DNA of 64,000 bases. Origin: Natrinema sp. SYSU A 869 (lineage in GTDB: Archaea; Halobacteriota; Halobacteria; Halobacteriales; Natrialbaceae). A program made the position numbers and the translations under genes. Location of the stretch: positions 1 through 64,000 of the forward strand of contig NZ_CP082247.1 of NCBI RefSeq assembly GCF_019879105.1, given 5' to 3'. How positions within the stretch are numbered: the first letter of the stretch is position 1; every line of letters starts with the position of its first letter. Of this stretch, positions 48,378-56,898 are shown in pieces. Below the pieces are notes generated by a model that was not told the origin of the DNA, searched no databases, and was given only the letters and a program-made list of their open reading frames with translations.

Positions 48378-48646
48378 ACCCGGCTCATTTTCGCCCGGCC
48401 GTATAAATCATCCGAGTAATTGAGCCAGAAGTCCCTGCGCTGCAGACGGTGATGTGGTATCACTCCACGTTCCAGTACGCGAGCGAATCAGGTCCAGCGT
48501 GGTGTAATCGAACAGTGACGGACAGGCTACTACGGGTGCTCGAGCACTGTCGCCCAATAGCCGAACGGGACTGTAAACAGCAGATCGAGACAATGCGATG
48601 TCACCGTCAGAACACCTGTTGTCGATAAGACAGAACATGGGATATC

Positions 48647-48663
48647 GTTCCCCCGACGGGAAC
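48647..48663. promoter_or_regulatory. Putative operator, GTTC-N9-GAAC
   Basis: GTTCCCCCGACGGGAAC is a six-pair inverted repeat with a five-base centre, the same architecture as 22968-22984. Confidence 0.5.
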
Positions 48664-48780
48664 TCGCGAACCGATTTCGAGGATACCGTCCGGCGAGAGG
48701 GACACCACTCGAGTTGGCCGCGGCCGGTTCGGTTGAGCCGGTGAGATCGCCCGACTCGAGAGCGGTGCCGACACTGAATC

Positions 48781-48797
48781 GTTCCCGAAGGGAGAAC
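48781..48797. promoter_or_regulatory. Putative operator, GTTC-N9-GAAC
   Basis: GTTCCCGAAGGGAGAAC; the outer arms extend to ATCGTTC and GAACGAT (seven pairs), the longest outer arms of the five sites. Confidence 0.5.
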
Positions 48798-49060
48798 GAT
48801 ATGCGGACGACCGCTCTTCTCCAGTCGCCGTCTCCACGAGTATCGGTCGAGTTACCCGCGGCACAGGCTCGCTCCATCTTTGTCGGCGACGCTACGCCCG
48901 GAATCATCCCACGGCTCGCGAGAAACGGGCGTAATCGATATTTCCCTATTGCGAATCCATCGATACTGGGCGTTTCAGCGCTTTTCAGAGCGCTTTTCGT
49001 CGTCAACACTGTCTTCGTGCCAGTACGTTTCACCGAGGTATCCATTCATATGTAGACTGT

Positions 49061-49125
49061 TTACATTCGTACTCCTGTAATATCTATTTACATGTATATA
49101 GTTGTAAGGTTCGGGAAGCGGGAAC
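49061..49125. promoter_or_regulatory. Composite operator: two TTACA dyads plus a GTTC dyad
   Basis: Perfect TTACA-N4-TA-N4-TGTAA dyads occupy 49061-49080 and 49088-49107, with starts 27 bases apart. GTTCGGGAAGCGGGAAC follows at 49109-49125, one base after the second dyad. Order and spacing repeat those at 23311-23349. The cluster ends about 70 bases before the TATA box of the DapA-type gene at 49228, a position more typical of activator than of repressor sites. Confidence 0.62.
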
Positions 49126-49193
49126 AGCGGGACGCTGATCTGCGGGCGACGATGTCCGCACTGCACTGTAGCGTCACCGTGACGAACCGAACG

Positions 49194-49201
49194 CTTTTAT
49201 T
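49194..49201 (+). promoter_or_regulatory. TATA box deciding the start at 49228
   Basis: CTTTTATT lies 30 bases before ATG 49228 and only a few bases before an in-frame ATG at 49204, so the downstream ATG must be the real start. Confidence 0.6.
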
Positions 49202-49227
49202 GGATGATTGTGTCTTTTCGATGGAAC

Positions 49228-50163
49228 ATGCTGAAAGACGAGTTTCGAGACCTGAAAGAACAGATTTCGGATGGGATCATTCCTGCGACGGCGAACCCGT
49301 GGACGCCTGAGTACGACCTGGTCAAAGACGATCTCCGACGACACGTCGACGACCTGGTTTCCGTCGACGGCATCAAGGCGGTCGTCGCCAACGCCCATAC
49401 CGGCGAGACGAAGATGCAGGACGACGAAACCTACCGTGAGGTCATCGAGACCCACGTCGAAGCGGCGGGCGACACCCCCGTGTTCGCAGGCGTTTATGGT
49501 GAGAGCTCCATCGAGGCAGCCAAGCTGGCCGAGACTGCAAAAGCGGCCGGGGCGGACGGCGTCATGCTGCTGCCGCTCGATGTCTACTCCCACCAGATCC
49601 CGCAGGAAGCGATCAACCACTTCAAATACGTCGGCGAGACCGTCGATATTCCGCTGATCAACTTCCAGTTCCCAACGTGGGGGAGTTCCGGGCTGCCGAT
49701 CAGCGCACACGTCGAGATCTGCAAATTGCCACACGTCATCGGATTCAAAGAGGCCTCCTTCGATCCCATCCGCTACGATCGGACGATCCGCGCGGTTGAT
49801 CACCTCCGGGACGATTGTACGATGATGACCGGCAACGATACGTTCCTCATGCACGCCTACCAGCTCGGTGCCGAGACCGGGCTCATCGGGTACGCGAACC
49901 TCGTCCCTGATCTCCACGTCGAGAAGATCCGCGCCGTTCACAACGACGACATGGAGCGTGCCCGGGAGATCCGGAAAAAACTACTGCCGCTGACGAACCA
50001 CGTTTTCGGCGAACCCGAAGGACGCTACCGTGCTCGAACGAAGGCCGCTCTCCAGATGCAGGGGGTCTTCGAGCACGACACCGTCCTCCCGCCACAGGAG
50101 CAGATCGACCACGAGGAGCGCGAGGACCTCCGGCGGATTCTCGACGACCTCGACCGGCTGTAA
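49228..50163 (+). CDS. Second DapA-superfamily protein, catalytic Tyr apparently replaced
   Basis: A 311-residue TIM-barrel protein with the Schiff-base Lys174 in VIGFKEASFD and NAHTGETKMQDD at 55-66 in place of the usual substrate loop. The strand that normally carries the catalytic Tyr reads PLINFQFPTWG (142-152), with Phe instead. A reaction other than standard DapA chemistry is therefore possible. The gene is next to pectin methylesterase and downstream of the operator cluster. Candidate substrates are keto-deoxy sugar acids, without proof. Confidence 0.75.
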   Translation: MLKDEFRDLKEQISDGIIPATANPWTPEYDLVKDDLRRHVDDLVSVDGIKAVVANAHTGETKMQDDETYREVIETHVEAAGDTPVFAGVYGESSIEAAKLAETAKAAGADGVMLLPLDVYSHQIPQEAINHFKYVGETVDIPLINFQFPTWGSSGLPISAHVEICKLPHVIGFKEASFDPIRYDRTIRAVDHLRDDCTMMTGNDTFLMHAYQLGAETGLIGYANLVPDLHVEKIRAVHNDDMERAREIRKKLLPLTNHVFGEPEGRYRARTKAALQMQGVFEHDTVLPPQEQIDHEEREDLRRILDDLDRL

Positions 50164-50353
50164 CCGCCGCTTCGCCGTTTCGTATCAGTCACGTCGACGG
50201 CCCGACGAATTCAGACGGCTCCACGAAAGACGGTCGGTCGGTTTCTGAGCCGGCGACGTGACGCCTCGATACGCTGCGCTCTCCGTACTCACTGATAGGC
50301 GAGCGTCAGTATCCGTTCCGTCAGCGGACGGGGAGACCGGTCTCGACGTTGCT

Positions 50354-50374
50354 TTTTACCATGGTAAAATTTAA
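50354..50374 (+). promoter_or_regulatory. Perfect 16-base palindrome joined to the TATA region of the pectin methylesterase gene
   Basis: TTTTACCATGGTAAAA (50354-50369) is fully self-complementary and overlaps a TATA-like AAATTTAA (50367-50374) centred 30 bases before the ATG. A protein bound here would compete with TBP/TFB. It differs from the two dyad families elsewhere. Confidence 0.6.
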
Positions 50375-50399
50375 CAACCATCGGGTGGTGTGAAATTTC

Positions 50400-51518
50400 A
50401 TGGTCGACAACAATGCTCGAGAGAGTGAACGGTCGATATTGCGCAGACGAATGGTCGCCCTTGCAGGGACAGGACTGCTCGGCGCGATAGCCGGCTACAG
50501 TGGCGATGTCGAGGCGAGGCCAACGACGAATGGGTCACCGAACACGTCGGAATCGGCCACCGGGGACGGAGATGACGAGGAAGACAGTGCGGAGTCCGAC
50601 TGTCTCGAGGATGGCGACTCCGACATCGTCGTCGCACAGGACGGCAGCGGCGACTATGAGACGGTTCAGGCCGCTATTGACGCGGTTCAGCCGGAGACAT
50701 CCGACGAGACACGGGTGTACATCAAGGAGGGTCGCTACAAGGAGAAACTGGAACTTCCCGCAGACCGAACCGACGTGACGTTCATCGGTGAAAGCGCCGA
50801 GAACACGGTGCTTACGTACGACGATCACGCCGACAAACTCGACGAAAACGGCGACGAAATCGGGACGAGCGGGTCGTCGAGTTTCTTCGTCTGGGGGGAC
50901 GACTTCACTGCGAAGAACGTCACCTTCGAGAACGCCGCCGACCCCGTCGCACAGGCCGTCGCGATTCGCATCGACGCCGACCGAGTCGCCTTCGATAACT
51001 GCCGCTTCATCGGTAATCAGGACACCCTCTATAATTTCGGCCGCAGGACGCGTCAGTACTTCAGAGACTGCTACATCGAAGGCGACGTGGACTTTATCTT
51101 CGGTCGCGCGACGGTGTTCTTCGAGGACTGCAAGATCGTCTGTAAGGACGAAGGGTTCATCGCAGCGCCCGCGCAGCCGGAAGAGGTGGAGAACGGATTC
51201 GTGTTCAAGGACTGTGATGTGGTTGGCAACGCACCGAGCGAGTCCGTCTACCTCGGCCGACCGTGGGAGCCGTACGGCCGAACCGTCTACATCGACTGCG
51301 ATCTCGGCGACCATATCCGACCACAGGGCTGGGAGCCGTGGGACGAACCGGAGCACGGTGACAAGACGAAGACGGCCTTCTTCGCCGAGTACGACAATAG
51401 CGGACCGGGGTACACGCCCGATCAGCGCGCGGAGTGGAGCCACCAGCTCAGCGAGACGGAGGCCACAGAGTACACGAGAGAGAACGTCCTCAACGGCTGG
51501 AACCCGCGCGTCGTATAG
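50400..51518 (+). CDS. Exported pectin methylesterase (carbohydrate esterase family 8)
   Basis: This 372-residue protein has a twin-arginine-like leader ([18 protein letters not shown]) and a Ser/Thr/acidic linker to about residue 75. The CE8 beta-helix has [15 protein letters not shown], the oxyanion Gln in GNQDTLYN near 208, catalytic Asp in [17 protein letters not shown] near 232 and the Arg of [10 protein letters not shown] near 284. It removes methyl esters from pectin, which makes the chain a substrate for the PL1 lyases encoded just downstream. The ATG is set by the TATA region 30 bases upstream. Confidence 0.9.
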   Translation: MVDNNARESERSILRRRMVALAGTGLLGAIAGYSGDVEARPTTNGSPNTSESATGDGDDEEDSAESDCLEDGDSDIVVAQDGSGDYETVQAAIDAVQPETSDETRVYIKEGRYKEKLELPADRTDVTFIGESAENTVLTYDDHADKLDENGDEIGTSGSSSFFVWGDDFTAKNVTFENAADPVAQAVAIRIDADRVAFDNCRFIGNQDTLYNFGRRTRQYFRDCYIEGDVDFIFGRATVFFEDCKIVCKDEGFIAAPAQPEEVENGFVFKDCDVVGNAPSESVYLGRPWEPYGRTVYIDCDLGDHIRPQGWEPWDEPEHGDKTKTAFFAEYDNSGPGYTPDQRAEWSHQLSETEATEYTRENVLNGWNPRVV

Positions 51519-51551
51519 AGGGACAGCAACTGCCACTCTCGAGGACAGAGG

Positions 51552-51559
51552 ACTTATCC
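51552..51559 (+). promoter_or_regulatory. TATA-like box for the ThuA gene
   Basis: ACTTATCC centred 28 bases before ATG 51584; it argues against longer in-frame starts. Confidence 0.45.
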
Positions 51560-51583
51560 CGGATCGCCGGAAACGAATCAGGC

Positions 51584-52306
51584 ATGGCGTTACAGGTCAC
51601 GGTCTGGAACGAGAACGTCCACGAGCGAGAAGAGCCGGCAGTCGCCAAACGGTACCCCGACGGGATTCACGGGGCGATCGCGGACGCGGTCGACGGCGAC
51701 GGACGAACGGTCCGAACGGCGACGCTGCAGGAACCGGAACACGGCCTGACCGAGGACGTCCTCGAGGACACCGACGTCCTGATCTGGTGGTCCCACTGCG
51801 CGAACGACGAGGTAACCGACGAGGTTGCCGACCGAGTCGTCGATCGCGTCCACGAGGGAATGGGCTTCGTCCCGGTTCACTCCGGAAAGAATTCGAAGCC
51901 GTTCAAACGCCTGATGGGCACCACCTGTAACATCAAGTACCGACACGGCGGCGAGACCGAGCGGATCTGGGCTGCCGACCCCGGACATCCGATCGCCGAC
52001 GGGCTCGAGGAGTCGTTCGAAGTCCCCTCGACGGAGATGTACGGCGAGCCCTACGATATTCCGGAGCCCGACCGGACCGTGTTCATTTCGTGGTTCGAGG
52101 GCGGCGAGGTGTTCCGGTCGGGCGTCTGTTACCGCCGCGGTCGCGGACGCATCTTCGCGTTCCGCCCCGGCCACGAGGAGTACCCGATCTTCTTCCAGGA
52201 TGAGATCCGGACGGTTCTCGATAATGCCGTCTCCTGGGCGGCCCCGACGGACGGGGCAGACGCTGTCTGGGGTGAAGTAGAACCGAGCGAACCGCTGGAC
52301 GACTAA
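51584..52306 (+). CDS. ThuA-family protein
   Basis: This 240-residue glutamine-amidotransferase-like-fold protein has [18 protein letters not shown] near 60, [21 protein letters not shown] near 95 and [15 protein letters not shown] near 190. ThuA of rhizobia works with the Gfo/Idh/MocA enzyme ThuB in trehalose use, where 3-keto sugar intermediates are involved. Four Gfo/Idh/MocA genes in this window make a similar partnership plausible. The actual substrate is unknown. No signal peptide, so cytoplasmic. Confidence 0.82.
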   Translation: MALQVTVWNENVHEREEPAVAKRYPDGIHGAIADAVDGDGRTVRTATLQEPEHGLTEDVLEDTDVLIWWSHCANDEVTDEVADRVVDRVHEGMGFVPVHSGKNSKPFKRLMGTTCNIKYRHGGETERIWAADPGHPIADGLEESFEVPSTEMYGEPYDIPEPDRTVFISWFEGGEVFRSGVCYRRGRGRIFAFRPGHEEYPIFFQDEIRTVLDNAVSWAAPTDGADAVWGEVEPSEPLDD

Positions 52307-52427
52307 CCGCGACTCGAGAGCGTGACGACCGAGTTTTCGCGACGTACCGAGGACTGATACCGCTCGGTGTAGCGACATCCGCTCGAGCCCATCGGGGTTG
52401 AATCTATCAGATATAGTCAGGAAAAAT

Positions 52428-52435
52428 TATTTATA
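52428..52435 (+). promoter_or_regulatory. TATA-like box for the PL1-ricin gene
   Basis: TATTTATA centred 34 bases before ATG 52466. An ATCTA-TC-AGATA dyad lies a few bases upstream (about 52402-52413). Confidence 0.5.
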
Positions 52436-52465
52436 CCTATTCGTGGTTGGACGAGTCGCGGTACC

Positions 52466-54184
52466 ATGAAGCAAACCAGACGAACCTACCTGAAAGGAAC
52501 GGCAGTATCGGCACTGATCGGTGCGGGAGCGCTCGGTGGCCTCGGCGGGTCGGCGGCGGCCCAGTCCGCGGGCAGTTCGCAGTTCGGCGTCAACGCCGGC
52601 TTCGCGGACACATCCTGGCTCAATGACGACGTCGACATCTATACCATCACTGAACCTACCCGTGCGGCCGTCGAAGAGGCGTTCCACGCGAGCGGTCCGC
52701 GTGTGGTCGTCTTCGAGACTAGTGGGACGATCGATCTCGGTAACGAGTCGCTTGCGATCACGGAAGACAACTGTTGGGTGGCGGGCCAGACCGCGCCCTC
52801 GCCCGGCATAACCTTCGTTAGGGGGATGTTGAAAGTCGACGCGAACAACTGCGTCGTCCAGCACATCCGCTCGCGAATCGGTCCCGGCGACGGCTCGATC
52901 CAGGGCAACGACGCGATCAACACGCAAGACGACACGCAAAACAACGTCCTCGACCACGTGACGGCGTCGTGGGGCGTCGACGAGTGTCTCTCCGTCGGCT
53001 ACGACACGCAGGATACGACGGTCACCAACTGCCTCATCTACGAGGGGCTGTACGACCCCTATGGCGACGAGGCGGATCACAACTACGCGACACTGATCGG
53101 CAACGGTGCCTCGAACGTCACGTTCGCGGGCAACGTCTGGGCAAAGACGCGCGGGCGCGTTCCGCGACTCAAGAGTGACACCGAGACGGTCATCGTCAAC
53201 AACCTCGCATACTTCTTCGATGAGTCTGCCAACATCGACAGTTCGGCAGTGACATCCTTCGTCGGCAACGGGTACACGGGACTCACTGACAATCAGGACC
53301 AGATCATCGAGGGCGACGGGACGGCCTACTACACGGACAACTACACCGTCGATCCGCCGCTGGACGATACCGACTTCGCCAGCATGGACAGCGAGAGTTC
53401 GCCGCCGCTGTGGCCCAGCGGCCTCAGCGAGATGCCGTCCAGCGACGTCGAGAGCCACAACCTCGCCAACGCCGGGGCGCGGCCGGCCGATCGAACGGGC
53501 AACGACGAGCGGATCGTCCAGGAGATCGCCAACCGGGCCGGTAACGATCGACTCGACTCGCCGTACGACTACTGGGTCGGCCATCAGGACGAGGTCGGCG
53601 GCTATCCGGAGCTGCCGGTCAATACCCGCTCGCTCGACGTCCCCGACAGCGGCGTTCGCGACTGGCTCGAGGGCTGGGCGCAGGCTGTCGAGGCGGGCAG
53701 TTCGCCTCCTGATTCGGGAAACGGTAACGGCAGTAACGAGGGGCAAAGCGGTCCGATCTCGACGGGAACCTACGAAATCGCCAACGTCAACAGCGGGCAG
53801 TTGCTCGAGGTGGCAAACGCCGACACGAGCGACGGTGTCAACGTCCAGCAGTGGTCCGCGACCGATCACGCTACCCAGCAGTGGCACGTCGAGGATACCG
53901 GGAACGGCGAGTATCTCATCCAGAACGAGAACAGCGGCCTCCTGCTCGAGGTCGCCGATTCGTCTACTGAAGACGGCGCGAACGTCCAGCAGTACTCGGA
54001 TTCCGGGTGCGACTGCCAGCGGTGGCACATCAATGACGAGGGCAACGGTGAATACACGCTCGAGGCGGTCCACAGCGGCAAGGTTGCCGACGTCGAAGGG
54101 GCGTCGACCAGCGACGGTGCGAACGTTCTCCAGTGGTCCGACAACGGCGGTGCCAACCAGCGCTGGACGTTCGACTCGGTCTAA
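52466..54184 (+). CDS. Exported pectate lyase, PL1 type, with C-terminal ricin-type lectin domain
   Basis: This 572-residue protein has a Tat signal (TRRTYLKG) with likely cleavage after AAA near 31. The PL1 helix occupies about 40-410: PSPGITFVRG near 110, HVTASWGVDECLSVGYDT near 163 and PRLKSDTETV near 230. After a Gly/Asn/Ser linker comes a beta-trefoil (CBM13) at about 430-572, with three repeats ending in QQWHV, QRWHI and QRWTF. The lectin should hold the enzyme on polysaccharide. No DUF1349 or FN3 part, unlike its neighbour. Confidence 0.9.
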   Translation: MKQTRRTYLKGTAVSALIGAGALGGLGGSAAAQSAGSSQFGVNAGFADTSWLNDDVDIYTITEPTRAAVEEAFHASGPRVVVFETSGTIDLGNESLAITEDNCWVAGQTAPSPGITFVRGMLKVDANNCVVQHIRSRIGPGDGSIQGNDAINTQDDTQNNVLDHVTASWGVDECLSVGYDTQDTTVTNCLIYEGLYDPYGDEADHNYATLIGNGASNVTFAGNVWAKTRGRVPRLKSDTETVIVNNLAYFFDESANIDSSAVTSFVGNGYTGLTDNQDQIIEGDGTAYYTDNYTVDPPLDDTDFASMDSESSPPLWPSGLSEMPSSDVESHNLANAGARPADRTGNDERIVQEIANRAGNDRLDSPYDYWVGHQDEVGGYPELPVNTRSLDVPDSGVRDWLEGWAQAVEAGSSPPDSGNGNGSNEGQSGPISTGTYEIANVNSGQLLEVANADTSDGVNVQQWSATDHATQQWHVEDTGNGEYLIQNENSGLLLEVADSSTEDGANVQQYSDSGCDCQRWHINDEGNGEYTLEAVHSGKVADVEGASTSDGANVLQWSDNGGANQRWTFDSV

Positions 54185-54340
54185 GGGCGACGAGACGACG
54201 GCGTCGGAACGCGCCGACGAACGGCGGCCCGGGTGATCATCGAAAGGGTCGCCTGGAACGCCAAGCGATATGCTGTCGATAATAGCGGTATCACGACGAG
54301 TACCGCTAAGACACGAGGAGACGTACCGATATTTATTTGT

Positions 54341-54376
54341 TCTAATTATATCTAAATTAATCTAGTATATATCTAG
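54341..54376 (+). promoter_or_regulatory. Four phased TCTA repeats upstream of a pectate lyase gene
   Basis: TCTA begins at 54341, 54351, 54361 and 54372, so the copies are 10, 10 and 11 bases apart, one helical turn, on one DNA face. The array lies just upstream of the TATA-like TTATATTA at 54389-54396, which is 31 bases before ATG 54424. An activator array is a natural reading (inference). Confidence 0.5.
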
Positions 54377-54423
54377 GAAAAACTTTTGTTATATTAGCTG
54401 TATTGTGATAGCGGTGTCAATAG

Positions 54424-56835
54424 ATGACCCACAATAGACGGACGTTCATACGCGCACTCGGAGCAGGGAGTATCGGTACCGCCGTCGTGAGCAGCACCGC
54501 CGTCGGCCAAACGAGCGAAATTACAGTCGAGGGCGGCGGTTCGGATATCTGGAACGACGCGGACGAGTTCCACTACTACTTCACGGACGTCGGGGCGAAC
54601 TTCGACGCGACCGTCAGGGTCGATACCGTCGAGGACACCGACGAGTATGCCAAAGCGGGGTTGATGCTCAGGGAGTCGCTCGACGCGGACGCAAAGAACG
54701 TGATGACCCGGACGACGCCGGATCACACGACCCTCCAGTGGCGACCGACGGCTGGTGGCGACTCGACGAGTCTCACGTCTGACGCTGGCGAGGACGAGAG
54801 CGAGATCGACGGCGGGACGATTGACGCCGCCTGGCAGCGACTCGTCCGGAACGGCGACACGATCCGGGCGTACGCCTCGGCGGATGGGACGAACTGGACG
54901 CTCATGGCTGAGCTCTCGCTGTCGTTCGGCGAGAGCGCCTTCTTGGGACTCGCGGTCACCAGCCACAACGCCGGGACGCTCTGTGAAGCGATGTTCTCGA
55001 ATCTCGGCGGCGTCGCGCCCGTAGAGAGCCGGGACGTCGGCGATGTCGACGTCGCCGGGAGCGCATCCGGAAGCAGTTCCGGCGATACCGAACCGCTGAT
55101 CGTGACGGGCTCGGCCACGAACATCACCTCGTCGTCAGCGACGGTCTCGAGTACGGTCTACTCGCTTGGCGGGGCCTCGTCGGCCGACATCGCCATCGAG
55201 TACCGTGAAGAGGGCAGGTCGTGGGCGATATCGGCGACGGAGACCGTCACCGAACCGGGTGCGGTCGATGTCGGCCTGACCGGACTCTCGCCCGAGACCG
55301 ACTACGAGTACCGCGCCGTCGCCGCGGCGAGCGACGGCGAGTCCGACGACGGGACGGTCAGCTCGTTCGCGACTCCCCAGACGGATACGGATCCGACCGT
55401 TACCACCGGCACGGTGGTCGACACCGACTCATCATCGGCGACGCTATCGAGCACGCTCGAGGCCGTCGGCGGACAAGCAGAGACGGCGCTGGTCTCGTTC
55501 GAGTACCGCGAAACCGGCCAGGAGACGTGGCAGGAGTCGGGCGGTCAGACGCTCTCCGAGCCCGGCGAGTTCGAAACCACGATCTACGGACTGTCGCCAG
55601 AGACGGACTACGAGTTCCGGGCGGTCGTCGACGCCGATGACGGCGACACCGCCACGGGCTCGACGGCGACGTTCTCGACGACGACGGGCACCGAAGATGG
55701 CGGCTCGCACTTCGGTCTCGAGGACGGCTTCGCGAACGTAGACTGGTTTGATGACGACGTCCAGGTCATCAAAATCGAGGAAGCGGCCCTCGAGCCGATC
55801 CAGGAGGCGTTCACGACCGAGGGGCCGCGCCTGATCGTCTTCGAGGAGAGCGGCGTGGTCGATCTGGAGGGTGCCGACCTTTCGATCACGTACGGCGACT
55901 GCTGGGTGGCGGGTCAGACCGCACCCTCGCCGGGAATTACGTTCATCAACGGCATGGTCCAGGTCGAGCAGGATAACACCGTCGTCGAACACATCCGCGT
56001 CCTCCGCGGCGACAGGTCCGGCGGAGAGGGAACGGATCCGATGAACAGCCGCGACGGGGCCAACAACGTCATCTTCAACCACTGTTCGGTGTTTTGGGGA
56101 CGCGACGAGAACATGTCGGTTGGCTACGACTCGACCGATACGACGATTGCCAACTGCATGATCGCGGAGGGACTCGAGGATCCCGAGGAGAACTCCAATG
56201 GGACGCTGGTCGGCAACGGCGCGGACAACGTCGCTATCCTGGGGACAGTCTACGCGAAGAACAACGATCGCAACCCGCGATTGAAAGAAGGCTCGCGGAC
56301 CGTCGTCGTCAACGGACTCAACTACTACCATGACAAGGCCATCTGGATCGACGACGGCGCTGAGGCGTCGGTCGTGGGCAACGCGTACATCCACCGGTTC
56401 AGTTTCAGAGATCCGCTCGTCTTCGGTGACGGGAGCGTCCACATGGACGACAATTACGTCGCGGACCCGCCACTCGACGGGCGGCCGTTCGCCGACGTCG
56501 GAACCGAACTCGACTCGCCGCCACTGTGGCCGAGCGGCCTCGAGGCGCTGCCCGCCGGAGACGTCGAGAGTCACAACAAGACCTTCGCCGGGGCGCGACC
56601 GGCCGACCGGATCGATCAGGAGGAGAAGATCGTCGACCAGATCACCGAACGGTGGGGCTCGCTGGACGTCGATCCGAACGAAGACAACGCCGGGTTCTCC
56701 GACATCCCCGACAGCGCGGAGGAGGCCGGCGGCTACCCCGATCACGGCGGCACCACGCACACGCTCGACGTTCCTGACTCGGGGCTGCGCGCGTGGCTCG
56801 AGGAGTGGGCGCGAGTCGTCGAAGCGGGCAATTAG
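54424..56835 (+). CDS. Exported pectate lyase, PL1 type, with beta-sandwich and two FN3 domains
   Basis: This 803-residue protein opens with a Tat signal (NRRTFIRALG). A DUF1349-like domain (about 35-200, GGGSDIWNDADEFHYYF) precedes two FN3-like domains (about 225-320 and 325-415), both with SPETDYEYRAV-type ends. The PL1 helix follows with PSPGITFING near 505, HCSVFWGRDENMSVGYDS near 560 and RNPRLKEGSRTVV near 620. It is the largest of four PL1 paralogues and shares its layout with 19844-21949, with one extra FN3. It should work outside the cell on demethylated pectin. Confidence 0.9.
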   Translation: MTHNRRTFIRALGAGSIGTAVVSSTAVGQTSEITVEGGGSDIWNDADEFHYYFTDVGANFDATVRVDTVEDTDEYAKAGLMLRESLDADAKNVMTRTTPDHTTLQWRPTAGGDSTSLTSDAGEDESEIDGGTIDAAWQRLVRNGDTIRAYASADGTNWTLMAELSLSFGESAFLGLAVTSHNAGTLCEAMFSNLGGVAPVESRDVGDVDVAGSASGSSSGDTEPLIVTGSATNITSSSATVSSTVYSLGGASSADIAIEYREEGRSWAISATETVTEPGAVDVGLTGLSPETDYEYRAVAAASDGESDDGTVSSFATPQTDTDPTVTTGTVVDTDSSSATLSSTLEAVGGQAETALVSFEYRETGQETWQESGGQTLSEPGEFETTIYGLSPETDYEFRAVVDADDGDTATGSTATFSTTTGTEDGGSHFGLEDGFANVDWFDDDVQVIKIEEAALEPIQEAFTTEGPRLIVFEESGVVDLEGADLSITYGDCWVAGQTAPSPGITFINGMVQVEQDNTVVEHIRVLRGDRSGGEGTDPMNSRDGANNVIFNHCSVFWGRDENMSVGYDSTDTTIANCMIAEGLEDPEENSNGTLVGNGADNVAILGTVYAKNNDRNPRLKEGSRTVVVNGLNYYHDKAIWIDDGAEASVVGNAYIHRFSFRDPLVFGDGSVHMDDNYVADPPLDGRPFADVGTELDSPPLWPSGLEALPAGDVESHNKTFAGARPADRIDQEEKIVDQITERWGSLDVDPNEDNAGFSDIPDSAEEAGGYPDHGGTTHTLDVPDSGLRAWLEEWARVVEAGN

Positions 56836-56898
56836 TCAGCGATCGAATCGCCGTCGTCGAGGACACCTTCGGCAACGGCACCCGGATCGCCGCGCCGG

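Larger units (their letters stand above)
48378..49227. other. Long divergent regulatory region without genes
   Basis: About 850 bases between divergent genes. No frame looks coding. It holds a TATA box for each flanking gene, two GTTC-N9-GAAC sites (48647, 48781) and a composite cluster of two TTACA dyads plus one GTTC site (49061-49125). The length and density of dyads mark it as the most site-rich control region in the window; an undetected non-coding RNA is possible. Confidence 0.6.

Noticed and set aside
48714-49055. Small gene in the long divergent spacer
   Set aside because: The 113-codon frame has a basic, non-haloarchaeal composition and overlaps equally long frames on the other strand; dyads lie within it.
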